NCBI RefSeq assembly: GCF_900169365.1 | Contig: NZ_FXZH01000007.1 | Span: forward strand, 1-64,000 | Reading direction: 5' to 3' | Origin: Brevibacterium sp. 239c | GTDB taxonomy: Bacteria > Actinomycetota > Actinomycetes > Actinomycetales > Brevibacteriaceae | DNA length: 64,000 nt | In this document: one piece after another, positions 1 to 9,486 of the stretch | Position numbering within the stretch: position 1 is the stretch's first letter | How the letters are laid out: every line of letters begins with the position of its first letter | Position numbers and translations under genes: made by a program | Notes under the pieces: model-generated | Told to the model about the DNA's origin: nothing | Seen by the model: the letters and a program-made list of their open reading frames with translations, nothing else | Databases searched by the model: none

Positions 1-43
1 TGGTGGTTGTGGGAGAGTAAGTGACTGCCGCAATATTTTTTAG

Positions 44-85
44 GGAGGCCATCCTGTCGTTGACAGGGTGGCCTTCCTGCTTTTT
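44..85 (+). terminator. Rho-independent terminator of an upstream gene
   Basis: An inverted repeat (arms about 44-58 and 62-77, GTTG-containing loop, one bulge and one G-U pair) is followed by TGCTTTTT. It most likely ends a plus-strand gene lying left of the window, of which only a few codons at most are present at 1-24. Confidence 0.7.
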
Positions 86-90
86 GGTGA

Positions 91-125
91 GGGGTCATTC
101 CGCTTCGGTGGGATGGCCCCTTTCT
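91..125 (+). terminator. Second hairpin after the upstream gene
   Basis: GGGG...CATTCC at 91-101 pairs with GGGATGGCCCC at 110-120, partly through G-U pairs, and is followed by TTTCTC. It may back up the terminator at 44-85. Confidence 0.45.
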
Positions 126-239
126 CGCATTCATAGGTGTTTCAGGACCAGGGGCGCTGGTGCAAGTGTTGGGTTTTCCCTATTCGACAGTTGAGTTTGC
201 CTCAGTTCAACTTTCCAGCTTCCGTTCTACAGTTGCAGT

Positions 240-1340
240 ATGCAACACAACCTGCGTCTCAACGAAGATCCTGTGGCCGACGAAGAGGACGGCGAAGGCT
301 GCCGAAATGGGAATGGCTCCTCGGCCGCACGTGCAACGGATCGCACCCAAGCTCGCAGCCCCGGCAAGACGCGATTGATTACTGTCCGTGTCTTGTGGAC
401 CGGACACTGGCTGCTTCGCATCTGGCTGGCAGGCTACCTGCTGATCTACGGGTGGTCGAAGGTGTTCCTCATGCAGATGGGACAGGCCGACTACTCCGAC
501 GCGCTCGTCCAATATGGAGAGATGAGTCCCATGGGATTGCTATGGCGTTTCATGGCCTTCTCTCCGAGCATCCAGATCCTGGCTGGCCTGGCCGAGGTCG
601 CAGCCGCAGCCTTCCTTCTGTTTAGGCGCACAGCCTGTTTGGGTGCCCTTCTCGCGGCTCTGAACATGGGGATTGTGTTCCTGCTCAACCTGACCTTCGA
701 CGTGCCCGTCAAACAGCTTTCAGGCATCATGGCTCTTGCAGGAGTCATCCTCCTCATTCCCAACCTGCGCCGGCTATGCCGCTTCGTGGTCGGCAAGCCC
801 ACAGGTGCAAGAGTGGCAGGTCTGATCTCCACGAACCGTATCTTCGTGGCGATCACACGGTGGGCCGCGCCCCTGCTTGCCATCGCAATGTTGGTCGGCT
901 CGGGCGTCGTATTCGGAAATATGACCGACTGGGGCAGACTCGATGAGCAAAGCGCCATAGCTGGGGTCTACTCGGTCTCAGGCGAGAGCAGAGCGGACTT
1001 CAACGACTCTCAAATCACGCAGGCAGCCTTCGGACAACTGTCCAAAGAAAAGACTGCCGCCGTGGGCCTGCGTTACGCCGACGGAAGCCTGCAGAAGGGC
1101 TCCTACGGCGTAGATGGGGACAATAAGGTCAGGCTCAAGCTCTACCCGGAGCAGAAGGGCTCGCAAGGTCTCATCAGAGACTATGTCGACGAAGCGACCC
1201 TCACCTTCGCCATCGATGACTCGGGCGAAATCACCCTGACAGGTGAGGGCCTTGACGCGACGCTGACGCCCGACCGGGAACGTCGGTACCTCTTCGACCG
1301 TGACTTCAGCTGGGAGCCGCGCACACCCGTCAACCGATGA
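240..1340 (+). CDS. DoxX-like integral membrane protein
   Basis: The 366-residue product has a charged, low-complexity N-terminus of about 45 residues. Four hydrophobic segments follow (about residues 55-75, 103-122, 128-150 and 155-172), spaced as in DoxX/MauE-like four-helix membrane proteins, with a conserved-looking YGWSKVF stretch after the first helix. A fifth helix lies near residue 205 and about 135 polar residues follow, probably a domain outside the membrane. No Shine-Dalgarno precedes the ATG, so the transcript could be leaderless or the start could lie downstream near the first helix. The gene ends 21 bp from the convergent gene at 1362. The family assignment rests on topology; the function is unknown. 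Confidence 0.65.
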   Translation: MQHNLRLNEDPVADEEDGEGCRNGNGSSAARATDRTQARSPGKTRLITVRVLWTGHWLLRIWLAGYLLIYGWSKVFLMQMGQADYSDALVQYGEMSPMGLLWRFMAFSPSIQILAGLAEVAAAAFLLFRRTACLGALLAALNMGIVFLLNLTFDVPVKQLSGIMALAGVILLIPNLRRLCRFVVGKPTGARVAGLISTNRIFVAITRWAAPLLAIAMLVGSGVVFGNMTDWGRLDEQSAIAGVYSVSGESRADFNDSQITQAAFGQLSKEKTAAVGLRYADGSLQKGSYGVDGDNKVRLKLYPEQKGSQGLIRDYVDEATLTFAIDDSGEITLTGEGLDATLTPDRERRYLFDRDFSWEPRTPVNR

Positions 1341-1361
1341 CGGGTGGTCAGCACCTGCAGA

Positions 1362-2525
1362 TCAGCGGCCGAAGAGCTTCGAGAACAGACCCTTCTTCTT
1401 TTTCGGTTCCTCAGACTTGGTCTCTGCCTCGTCGGTCTGACGATCGGTGTCGTGCGTGCCTTCCGTGCCCGACCCTGCAGGCTCAGTCTCGGCGTCCGCT
1501 GCCTGTTCCGATCCGGTTGCAGGCGTGGGACGAGCGTAAGTGGAGTCGAGCTCGTTCTCGGGTGCCGCCTCGGCGGGGGAGGTGGTCGGAACATTCGAGG
1601 GAGATGCCTCGGTTGTGGAATCGCCTGGCGACTGTGTAAGCGTTGATGCCGAGTCTGCTGCTTCCACATCGGTCGGAGCAGGTTCTCTGCTCTCAGGCCG
1701 TGTTGCACTAACCGGCTCGGAATCTGAGCGCGGTGCGGTGGCAGCAGGATTCGACTCGGTCGCCGCGGCAGGAACATCCGCGGCCTCTTCTGCGGGCGCG
1801 GACGTCCCGGTGGCCTGCGCATACTGCTGCGCGGCTTCACCTTCGAGCGGTGCACCCATCTCGCAATTGGAGATCCGGTTCTGGTCGTCAAAGGACAGGT
1901 CAGCCGACCCATCGGCGAAGAGCAGACGTAGTCCGGCCTCGGGCAACACTGCGGTGGGGATGCCCCGCTTGGCCACATATGCCTCGAGGGCGACGCGATG
2001 ATCGGTCACAGTCGTCTGTGTCAGTCCCTGCATGAGAGCTCGCACAGTGGCCTTGACCTGAGGCTCGGGCAGAGTCAGCTCCGGAGCATCGACGAGCAGC
2101 CAGACCGTCGTGCCTGCACCGGCTGCAGCAGGATAGTGAGCCCACTTTCCGGTGGCCTCCTTCGACGCCAAGGTCAGACGCAGCGCAAGCTCCTCATCCA
2201 GGGGGAGCTCCTCAGAGATCAACTCGGCGACATCCTCGGCGGCGCCGAACTTGCGAACCTCGTGGGCGAGGCCGACGACAGCCTCGGGGAACTCGTTGAT
2301 GTTCTCCCAACCCCACAGCCATGTACTCTGCCCATTCGACTCCGAACCGAGCAGATGCGGGCGGCCACGCAGAACAGTCCCCTCCGCAGAAGTGAAGGTC
2401 AGGTGTGGGTCGGACGAGAAATCGACCTCCCATTCGGCATCGGCGATGAGAGCGCCGAAGTGCGTCTGCATCTCTGTGGAGAAGAAGACGGCGCGATTGA
2501 CGAGGTCCTGCAAAGTTGTGCTCAT
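1362..2525 (-). CDS. DUF6882-like protein with a long disordered tail
   Basis: The product is 387 residues. The first ~215 form a folded domain with a WLWGWEN motif near residue 70, typical of actinobacterial DUF6882 proteins, which have no known function. Residues ~225-365 are rich in Ala, Pro, Thr, Glu and Ser and look disordered. The protein ends in a lysine run followed by GLFSKLFGR, a short basic amphipathic tail that could touch membrane or partner proteins (inference). There is no signal peptide or membrane segment. The family name comes from the motif pattern and was not searched. Confidence 0.65.
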   Translation of the reverse strand: MSTTLQDLVNRAVFFSTEMQTHFGALIADAEWEVDFSSDPHLTFTSAEGTVLRGRPHLLGSESNGQSTWLWGWENINEFPEAVVGLAHEVRKFGAAEDVAELISEELPLDEELALRLTLASKEATGKWAHYPAAAGAGTTVWLLVDAPELTLPEPQVKATVRALMQGLTQTTVTDHRVALEAYVAKRGIPTAVLPEAGLRLLFADGSADLSFDDQNRISNCEMGAPLEGEAAQQYAQATGTSAPAEEAADVPAAATESNPAATAPRSDSEPVSATRPESREPAPTDVEAADSASTLTQSPGDSTTEASPSNVPTTSPAEAAPENELDSTYARPTPATGSEQAADAETEPAGSGTEGTHDTDRQTDEAETKSEEPKKKKGLFSKLFGR

Positions 2526-2660
2526 GATTTCAAGACTAGAGGTGTCCGCCCGATTAGCGAAGAGGCACGCGGAGCTACCGCCGAGGTCGGAGCCGGTTTT
2601 ACCTGTTCGTGTCAGTGCCGTGTGGTGAACTGCAACGAGAAGGGAAACAGGTTCAACCTA

Positions 2661-2688
2661 TTGTTCGAGAGGGGAACGCATGTAAGAT
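2661..2688 (+). promoter_or_regulatory. Candidate promoter for the ABC exporter pair
   Basis: TTGTTC (2661-2666) and TAAGAT (2683-2688) are separated by 16 bp, close to sigma-70/SigA consensus. They lie about 65 bp upstream of the GTG start at 2756. Confidence 0.45.
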
Positions 2689-2755
2689 AGCCTGTTGCGC
2701 TTTCGAATTTCTCAACGCCTGTTTCGCGAACTACTACCTTATCTGGACTTCCGCT

Positions 2756-4489
2756 GTGGCCCTATTACGCCTGTCTCTGAAATACGCCCGATCCTATTGG
2801 CTCTACATCATCTTCGTCGTCGTCCTGCAACTGGCCGCAACCATTGCGGCGCTGTTCCTGCCGAGTCTGAATGCGCAGATCATCGACCAGGGCGTCGCGA
2901 AAGGTGACACCGATTTCATCTGGTCGACCGGCATGACGATGATCGTCGTCTGCCTCGTCCAGGTCGTCACGGCAGTCACCGCCATCTTCTTCGGTGCTCG
3001 CACCGGCATGGGAGTCGGGCGGGATCTGCGCCGTGCCATCTACAGCAAGGTCGATGAGCTCTCGACGCTTGAAGTGGGCAAGTTCGGCAGCGCCACCCTC
3101 ATCACCCGTAACACCAACGACGTGCAGCAAGTCCAGATGCTGGTGCTCATGACCTTGAACTTCATGGTCTCCACACCGATCATGTGCATCGGCGGAATCA
3201 TCATGGCACTGCGCGAGGACGTGGGGCTGTCCTGGCTGGTGTGGGTGTCCGTGCCGTCGCTGTTCATCGTCGTCGGCATCCTCGTCTATCTGCTCATGCC
3301 GCTGTTTCGACGGATGCAGGAGCAGGTCGATGACATCAACGGAGTCCTCCGCGAACAGATCACCGGCATCAGAGTTGTCCGCGCGTTCGTGCGCGAACCA
3401 TTCGAAACCGACCGCTATGCCCTCGCCAATCGGGCCCTGACGGAAACCTCGGTGAAGGTCGGCAACCTCTTCGTTCTCATGTTCCCCGCGATCATGATGA
3501 TCCTCCACCTCGCCACCGCCGCCGTGCTGTGGTTCGGCGGACACCGCGTTGACGCCGGTCAGATGGAAGTCGGATCGCTGACGGCCTTCCTGCAGTACAT
3601 TCTGCAGATCCTCGTGGCCGTCATGATGGGGGTGTTCATGATGATGATGATTCCCCGCGCAGTCGTCTGCGCCGAACGCATCTCCGAAGTCCTCGATTCG
3701 ACCACGTCGATGGTCATTCCCAAGGGCGTGGATGAACTCCCTCGCCGAGGTGAGCTCGAGTTCCGCAATGTCACCTTCGGTTATCCCGGGGCCGAGATGC
3801 CAGTCCTCGAGAACCTCAGCTTCACCGCACAGCCAGGCACGACGACTGCGATCATCGGTGCCACGGGCGCCGGCAAATCCACGATCGTCAACCTCATCCC
3901 GCGGCTGCTTGACCCGCAGTCGGGCGAGGTCCTCATCGACGGTGTTCCGGTCAGCGCCTTCAATAGGCATCAGCTGGCGCAGCTGGTGGGCCTCGTCCCG
4001 CAGAAGCCGTACCTGTTCTCGGGCACGATCGCCTCTAACCTGCGGTTCGGAAACGAGTTCGCTGATGATACAGAGCTGTGGGAAGCACTGACGACGGCTC
4101 AGGCCGCGGACTTCGTCGCCGATAAGACTCATCAGCTCGAGGAAGGCGTCGCCCAAGGTGGCACGAACTACTCGGGTGGGCAGAGACAGAGGCTGTGCAT
4201 CGCCAGAGCATTGGCGGCTAAGCCGAAGATCTTCGTCTTCGATGATTCATTCTCTGCTCTCGACGTGGCCACCGACGCCCGTCTGCGCAGCGCCTTGGAT
4301 GACACCACCGGTGATTCGACCGTCGTGGTTGTGGCGCAGCGAGTCTCGACTATTCGAGACGCCGACCAGATCATCGTCCTCGATGAGGGCAAGATCGTCG
4401 GCCGGGGAACACACGAAGAGCTCGTGGACGCGAACGAAACCTACCAGGAGATCGTCGAATCCCAGCTGGCCACGGAAGGGGTGAACTGA
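2756..4489 (+). CDS. ABC exporter, subunit 1 (degenerate NBD)
   Basis: The 577-residue protein has a six-helix exporter domain (about residues 1-310) fused to an ATPase domain. Walker A GATGAGKS is near residue 368, the signature YSGGQRQR near 472 and Walker B near 493. The catalytic Glu after Walker B is Asp (FVFDDSFSALD), so this is the non-catalytic ATPase half of a heterodimer. The frame is open upstream, but similarity to the family (MALLRL...) begins at GTG 2756, so I place the start there. The gene ends one base before the partner gene, a clear operon. The exporter could carry drugs, lipids or peptides; the sequence does not show the substrate. Confidence 0.88.
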   Translation: MALLRLSLKYARSYWLYIIFVVVLQLAATIAALFLPSLNAQIIDQGVAKGDTDFIWSTGMTMIVVCLVQVVTAVTAIFFGARTGMGVGRDLRRAIYSKVDELSTLEVGKFGSATLITRNTNDVQQVQMLVLMTLNFMVSTPIMCIGGIIMALREDVGLSWLVWVSVPSLFIVVGILVYLLMPLFRRMQEQVDDINGVLREQITGIRVVRAFVREPFETDRYALANRALTETSVKVGNLFVLMFPAIMMILHLATAAVLWFGGHRVDAGQMEVGSLTAFLQYILQILVAVMMGVFMMMMIPRAVVCAERISEVLDSTTSMVIPKGVDELPRRGELEFRNVTFGYPGAEMPVLENLSFTAQPGTTTAIIGATGAGKSTIVNLIPRLLDPQSGEVLIDGVPVSAFNRHQLAQLVGLVPQKPYLFSGTIASNLRFGNEFADDTELWEALTTAQAADFVADKTHQLEEGVAQGGTNYSGGQRQRLCIARALAAKPKIFVFDDSFSALDVATDARLRSALDDTTGDSTVVVVAQRVSTIRDADQIIVLDEGKIVGRGTHEELVDANETYQEIVESQLATEGVN

Positions 4490-4490
4490 C

Positions 4491-6635
4491 TTGACGAACA
4501 AGGAATCCAAGGAGTCAACGACGTCAACCACCTCGGCGGCAACAGCGACCGTCGTTCCCGACACAGCGCAGACCACCGAAGAGGACTACCTGCCCCACGG
4601 CGACGAGGGGGACATGTTCAGCGATACCCCGGCTAGGAAGGCAAAGCATTTCTGGCCCTCGGTCAAACGACTGTTTGGGCTGATGGGTGCGGAGAAGCTG
4701 GGCCTCATCAACGTCGTCCTTCTCGTCATCGGTTCAGTCGTGCTCACCGTCATCGCACCGAAGGTGCTGGGCAAGGCCATGGATATCATCTACTCCGGTG
4801 TCATCGGCTCCCAGATGCCTGCGGGCGCCAACGCCGACGACATCATCGCCGGCGCTCGGGCTGAAGGCAGAGACGACTTCGCCAATATGCTCTCCACCGC
4901 CGAGGTTGTTCCCGGCCAGGGCATCGACTTCACCGCTCTGGGCCAGATCATCATCCTCGTGCTCCTCATGTACCTCGTGGCCTCGATGCTCATGTGGGCG
5001 CAAGGCTACATCCTCAACGCCCTCGTCATGCGCGTCGTCTACCGACTCCGCGAAGACATCGAACGCACCATCAACAAACTGCCTCTGCGATACTTCGACA
5101 CCAGGCAGCGCGGCGATGTGATGTCGCGCGTGACCAACGACGTCGACAACATCCAGCAGGCACTACAGCAGGCCTTCTCGCAGCTCGTCCAATCCGCTCT
5201 GACCATCCTGGGCATCGGCGTGATGATGTTCATCGTGTCCTGGCAATTGGCACTGCTGGCGCTTATCGCACTCCCACTCTCAGCGCTCATCGCCGGTGTC
5301 ATCGGCACCCGGTCGCAGAGGTTGTTCAAGGCACAGTGGAAGCACACCGGTGATGTCAACGGACATGTCGAAGAATCGTTCTCCGGCCTCGACGTGGTTC
5401 GCGCCTTCGGTCGTGACGAGATCATGCTCGAGGAATTCGATCGCCGCAATGAATCCCTGTACCAAGCCTCGGCCGGTGCACAGTTCGTGTCGGGCATGAT
5501 CATGCCCGCGATGCAGTTCGTGTCCTACCTCAGCTACGTCCTCATCGCCGTCGCAGGCGGCCTCAAGGTGGCCTCGGGGCAGATGACACTGGGCGACGCG
5601 ACGGCCTTCATCCAGTACTCCCGTGAGTTCTCCCAGCCGATCTCTGAGATGGCTGGTGTGGCGAACATGCTGCAGTCCGGCGTCGCCTCGGCAGAGAGGA
5701 CCTTCGAACTCCTTGATGCTGAGGAAGAAGAACCCGACGACGCTGAGGAGACGCTGCCGCAGCGCACTCCTGGCAGGGTCGAGTTCTCCGAGGTCAGCTT
5801 CCGCTACACCGAGGACACTCCGCTCATCGAGAAGGTCTCGTTCACGGCCGAGCCCGGCCACACGGTGGCCATCGTCGGACCGACTGGGGCTGGCAAGACC
5901 ACCTTGGTCAATCTGGTGATGCGCTTCTACGAAATCACCGGCGGCCACATCTTCCTCGATGGCACTGACACTCAGGACCTGTCCCGAGCAGATCTGCGGT
6001 CCCATGTGGGCATGGTGCTCCAGGATGCGTGGCTGTTCGAGGGCACCATCCGAGAGAACATCCGGTACGGCAGGCTCGACGCCACCGACGACGCGGTCAT
6101 GGCTGCAGCGCAGGCAACCATGGTCGACCGCTTCGTGCGTCAGCTGCCCGATGGGTACGACACGATCATCGACTCCGACGGCGGCAGCGTCTCTGCCGGA
6201 GAACGTCAGCTCATCACGATCGCGCGAGCATTCCTCGCAGATCCGTCACTGCTCATTCTCGATGAGGCGACATCCTCGGTCGACACCCGCACCGAGGTGC
6301 TCGTCCAGCAGGCTATGGCCGCTTTGCGAACGGATCGGACATCGTTCGTCATCGCACACCGACTGTCGACGATCCGCGATGCCCACACCATCCTCGTGAT
6401 GGAGGACGGAGCCATCGTCGAACACGGAAACCACGAAGAGCTGCTGAGCGCAGAAGGAGCGTACTACCGTCTCTACATGTCGCAGTTCCGAGGGGAGGAC
6501 GCTGAAGAGCAATTCACCGCTGAGGTGCTGGCGGAATCAGAGGCCGAACCTGGAATCCTCATCGAGGAACCCACTGGCGTCGAAGCCGATGAGGGTGGTG
6601 ACGAAATCGAGACCCAGCGCACCGGTGAGGCCTGA
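4491..6635 (+). CDS. ABC exporter, subunit 2 (catalytic NBD)
   Basis: This 714-residue protein starts at TTG, preceded by a GGAAGGGG Shine-Dalgarno inside the end of subunit 1. About 75 acidic, polar residues precede the six transmembrane helices. Walker A GPTGAGKT is near residue 463 and Walker B is canonical (LLILDEATSSVD). The signature is degenerate (VSAGERQL in place of LSGGQ). With the Asp in subunit 1, this gives one competent and one degenerate ATP site, as in TM287/288-type exporters. An acidic tail of about 60 residues follows the ATPase. It is translationally coupled to the gene before it and closed by the terminator at 6711. Confidence 0.88.
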   Translation: MTNKESKESTTSTTSAATATVVPDTAQTTEEDYLPHGDEGDMFSDTPARKAKHFWPSVKRLFGLMGAEKLGLINVVLLVIGSVVLTVIAPKVLGKAMDIIYSGVIGSQMPAGANADDIIAGARAEGRDDFANMLSTAEVVPGQGIDFTALGQIIILVLLMYLVASMLMWAQGYILNALVMRVVYRLREDIERTINKLPLRYFDTRQRGDVMSRVTNDVDNIQQALQQAFSQLVQSALTILGIGVMMFIVSWQLALLALIALPLSALIAGVIGTRSQRLFKAQWKHTGDVNGHVEESFSGLDVVRAFGRDEIMLEEFDRRNESLYQASAGAQFVSGMIMPAMQFVSYLSYVLIAVAGGLKVASGQMTLGDATAFIQYSREFSQPISEMAGVANMLQSGVASAERTFELLDAEEEEPDDAEETLPQRTPGRVEFSEVSFRYTEDTPLIEKVSFTAEPGHTVAIVGPTGAGKTTLVNLVMRFYEITGGHIFLDGTDTQDLSRADLRSHVGMVLQDAWLFEGTIRENIRYGRLDATDDAVMAAAQATMVDRFVRQLPDGYDTIIDSDGGSVSAGERQLITIARAFLADPSLLILDEATSSVDTRTEVLVQQAMAALRTDRTSFVIAHRLSTIRDAHTILVMEDGAIVEHGNHEELLSAEGAYYRLYMSQFRGEDAEEQFTAEVLAESEAEPGILIEEPTGVEADEGGDEIETQRTGEA

Positions 6636-6710
6636 CCTAGTGGAGAGTCGCCGGCCACGGACGGTGACAACACCGGTGTGATCGGCTCGAGCGCTGATCG
6701 AGCAGCGCCG

Positions 6711-6753
6711 GATTCGGCCCCCGCATTTCACGTGCGGGGGCCGAATCGTCTTC
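6711..6753 (+). terminator. Strong terminator after the ABC exporter
   Basis: A perfect 15-bp stem (6711-6725 with 6733-6747) with a 7-nt loop is followed by GTCTTCT. It could work in both directions but best fits the ABC operon. The rest of 6636-7071 holds no gene. The part from about 6880 to 7040 is AT-rich and probably carries the promoter of the gene at 7072; TTGACG at 6911 is a possible -35, but I see no convincing -10. Confidence 0.85.
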
Positions 6754-7071
6754 TGAAGACGGTAACGATCTTTATGCGAAGTCAGGCGATCTCCGGACAT
6801 TGTGACCATGATGTTCCCTGCACCCAGCGGTACGAGATGCCGGACGGTTGCTGATGAAGATCGAGGTGGGCTCGGTCAGCAGAGCATTGAAAATTCAGAG
6901 ATCGATTCAATTGACGGATCTGGATGTCTCAAGGGGATAACCATTTCAACATTTCCCTATTGCATTTCCGTCATGAACTAAATGAACAAAAATGTCTCCT
7001 TCCTAACTACGTACGTATGGTCTTTTCCATAACCGAACATGGCAGCCACCCAGATCTCTGGAAGGATCCTC

Positions 7072-8775
7072 ATGAAACGGCTGGCACTTGCAGCAGCTTT
7101 CGCCTTGGCAGTCTCCACCGTGGGAGTCGGGCCAGCAGCTGCAGAATCTCTGACCACCGCCGAGGCACTCGCCGCTCAGGCTCGCGTTGAAGCTCCGACC
7201 GAAGCTGCAGCCGATCCGGGGGACGGCGCCGATCCCGGAACGGGCGAAGGACAGGACGCCTCGGAAACAGATCCGGATCGGGACCAAGATGGAGGTGAAT
7301 CGACTGGCCCCGGTGAGTCGACCACTGCTGGCGAAGAGGCCTCTGACCCAGAGGATAGCGAGGATGAAGAGAACGAGGACGACGCAGCGAAACCTCAAGC
7401 AATCGAAGCGAACTTCGTTCTCGATAAGAAGAAGATGACCGCAGACGAGATAGGCGATCCTGACAAGGGCATCGGTTACACGATTGAACCCCTCGAAGTC
7501 GGAGATGTCGTCACCGCCGAACCCGGTGAGGCCGGTTCGACCACTGTTGAAGCTGACGGTGCGTTCACCGGCACAATTCTCGGCAACACCGGAGTCAAGG
7601 CTGGCGAGACGCTCGACGTGAGCGTCACGGTCACCCGTGACGGCGAGGATCCGAAGACCTTCAGCGGCAGCGTTCAAGTCGTCGCTCCAGAAGATGATGA
7701 CGGCGATGGCGACCTCACTGTCTCGCCGAAGACCCAAAGTCTTGGCGATTTTGCCTCAGGCGGTGTCCGGATCGCACTCGACAACTGCACGATCGGTGGC
7801 GAGGTCAACTTCCGCATCACCCGCAAGGGCGATTCGGACACGACATTGTGGGAGGACACGCAGAAGGCCGATGAGAACTCGACCGGATCCACCACCTTCG
7901 TCCCGGACTCCAGTGAGGACGGCTGGATCGGTGACTTCGTCGTCGAGGCTACCTGTGGTGACAAGAGCACCAAGTCGGCCTTCACCGTGACCGATGAGGG
8001 CGGCGAGGATTCCGATGCTGACCTTACGGTGACGCCGAAGAGTCAGGAGCTGCAGGAGTTCCTCAATGACGGTGTGTACATCACGCTCGTCAATTGCCGC
8101 GTCGACGATGATGTGAAGTTCAGGGTGAGCACTAAGAATGACCCTGACACTACGATCTGGGAAGAGACGCAGAAAGCAGGAGAGGACGCCGCCGGATTCG
8201 TGAATTTCGTTCCCCAAGGCGAACGTGGAGCCTCCTGGGCCGACGAATTCCTTGTCATGGCGTCCTGCGGGGACAAGACCGCGGAGACGACCTACACTGT
8301 GACCGATGACGGCAGCGTCATCGATCCGAAGCTCTCTATCGACCCGGAGAAGATCTCCGGAGAGGATTTCATCAACGGCGACAAAGGCGTGACGATCACC
8401 GTCACAGACTGCGAACCTGGCAGCGATGCCAAATTCGAGGTCTGGGGATTCGAACCCAGTGAAAAGCTCTATGACCAGAGTGCCGAGGTCGCCAAGAACG
8501 GAGCCGCATCGGTTCATGTCTACGGACTCGGCAACAGTTCCGAAGTCTATGTGGGCGCCTACCAGGTGAAGGTGAACTGTATGGACCAGGGTTTGAATGG
8601 TGGGTTCGTTGTCACGGGTGCAAGCGATGGGGGCGGCTCTGGCGATTCGGGCAACGCCGGCTCGATGCCGCGCACTGGCGCCGAGCTCACCGGTCTCGGT
8701 GCAGGGGCCGTATTGATCTTGGGAGGCGCAGCGACGATCCTCTTCGCTCGCCGCCGAGCTCAAGTAGGTAGGTGA
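7072..8775 (+). CDS. Secreted repeat protein with sortase-type C-terminal tail
   Basis: The start is ATG 7072, with GGAAGGA 6 bp upstream, giving 567 residues. The signal peptide is MKRLALAAAFALAVS... with a likely AAA|ES cut near residue 24. A long acidic Asp/Glu/Gly/Ser linker (about 30-112) follows, then an N-terminal domain (113-210). Three tandem ~100-residue domains begin near residues 214, 317 and 420 with D/K-L-(T/S)-(V/I)-x-P-(K/E). Each carries a Cys pair (NC or DC, then TCGD, SCGD or NC), probably a disulfide. The protein ends MPRTGAEL, a hydrophobic helix and RRRAQVGR, a cell-wall sorting signal with Met in place of Leu of LPxTG. Its paralog is at 9487. It is likely wall-anchored; the ligand is unknown. 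Confidence 0.8.
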   Translation: MKRLALAAAFALAVSTVGVGPAAAESLTTAEALAAQARVEAPTEAAADPGDGADPGTGEGQDASETDPDRDQDGGESTGPGESTTAGEEASDPEDSEDEENEDDAAKPQAIEANFVLDKKKMTADEIGDPDKGIGYTIEPLEVGDVVTAEPGEAGSTTVEADGAFTGTILGNTGVKAGETLDVSVTVTRDGEDPKTFSGSVQVVAPEDDDGDGDLTVSPKTQSLGDFASGGVRIALDNCTIGGEVNFRITRKGDSDTTLWEDTQKADENSTGSTTFVPDSSEDGWIGDFVVEATCGDKSTKSAFTVTDEGGEDSDADLTVTPKSQELQEFLNDGVYITLVNCRVDDDVKFRVSTKNDPDTTIWEETQKAGEDAAGFVNFVPQGERGASWADEFLVMASCGDKTAETTYTVTDDGSVIDPKLSIDPEKISGEDFINGDKGVTITVTDCEPGSDAKFEVWGFEPSEKLYDQSAEVAKNGAASVHVYGLGNSSEVYVGAYQVKVNCMDQGLNGGFVVTGASDGGGSGDSGNAGSMPRTGAELTGLGAGAVLILGGAATILFARRRAQVGR

Positions 8776-9486
8776 GCTCAATCAGGACAGCGAACGATGA
8801 CCCGACGGGTTGGTGAAGACTCCCGGCCCGTCGGCGCGAATCGACACTGTTAAGAGGGTATTCGACTCCGGAACATAGATGGATCAGCCTGTGTTCCGGA
8901 GCCGAAATGCGTGCTCCGAACATGGTTATGCGTCAGGAGCACACCACCTTGCGGCGACGTCGTCAGGCGAGGACAGGGGGCTCTGCGCAGAGGTCTGGGC
9001 GTCGACGGTGTTATCGGCGATGACACGTGGGCAGTGGAGCTGCATGCGGCGTCAGCGACGCTCGGGACGGCCGTCGTGCTCAGATGAGCCGCAGGCTGAA
9101 ATGGCTGATAACGATTGGATCGCGCACATTGGAAGGCTTCATCCGGACGTGATCCCAGAACTGAGTACCAGCTGAACGCAGGTGTTCGCATTGTCCTCAG
9201 GGTTCGTTCAGCCCGTCGCAGTTGCACGCGGGTGACCAGGAATGAAGCTACGTCTGCGGAAGATGTGAGAGTCAGCTGCGAAAGAGTCATCTCAGCGTCG
9301 GCTCAGCATTTCGGTGTGTAAGTTTCGTTGCCATTACAGAATGACGGAACTGTCATGACAGGCCTGTCATGACCACAATGAACACAACGCCACAACTCCT
9401 GTCTTTCGCTCGTATCGTCGTTGGCACAACTGGATACGGCAACACATCTTGATCTGACCCAATGATGCGAAAGAAGGATGATCACA
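8776..9486. other. 711-bp intergenic region without a convincing gene
   Basis: Open frames here on either strand lack Shine-Dalgarno sequences, recognisable domains and actinobacterial codon bias. CCGACGGG (8802-8809) and CCCGTCGG (8827-8834) could form a terminator stem for the preceding gene, but no T-tract follows. The region upstream of the next gene contains the 22-bp palindrome at 9352. Confidence 0.5.
9352..9373. promoter_or_regulatory. 22-bp perfect palindrome, candidate operator
   Basis: The halves GTCATGACAGG and CCTGTCATGAC are exact reverse complements. The 10-bp element TGTCATGACA (9351-9360) is itself a palindrome. It lies 114 bp upstream of the secreted-protein gene at 9487, where a repressor or activator dimer could bind. 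Confidence 0.5.

Noticed and set aside
2765-4156. Long open frame on the minus strand inside ABC subunit 1
   Set aside because: It is antisense to clear ABC motifs and its product is a low-complexity His/Asp-rich string, as expected of the complement of GC-rich coding DNA.
8850-9290. Possible minus-strand gene in the gap before the second secreted protein
   Set aside because: No Shine-Dalgarno, poor codon bias and no recognisable domain; I treat the region as non-coding.
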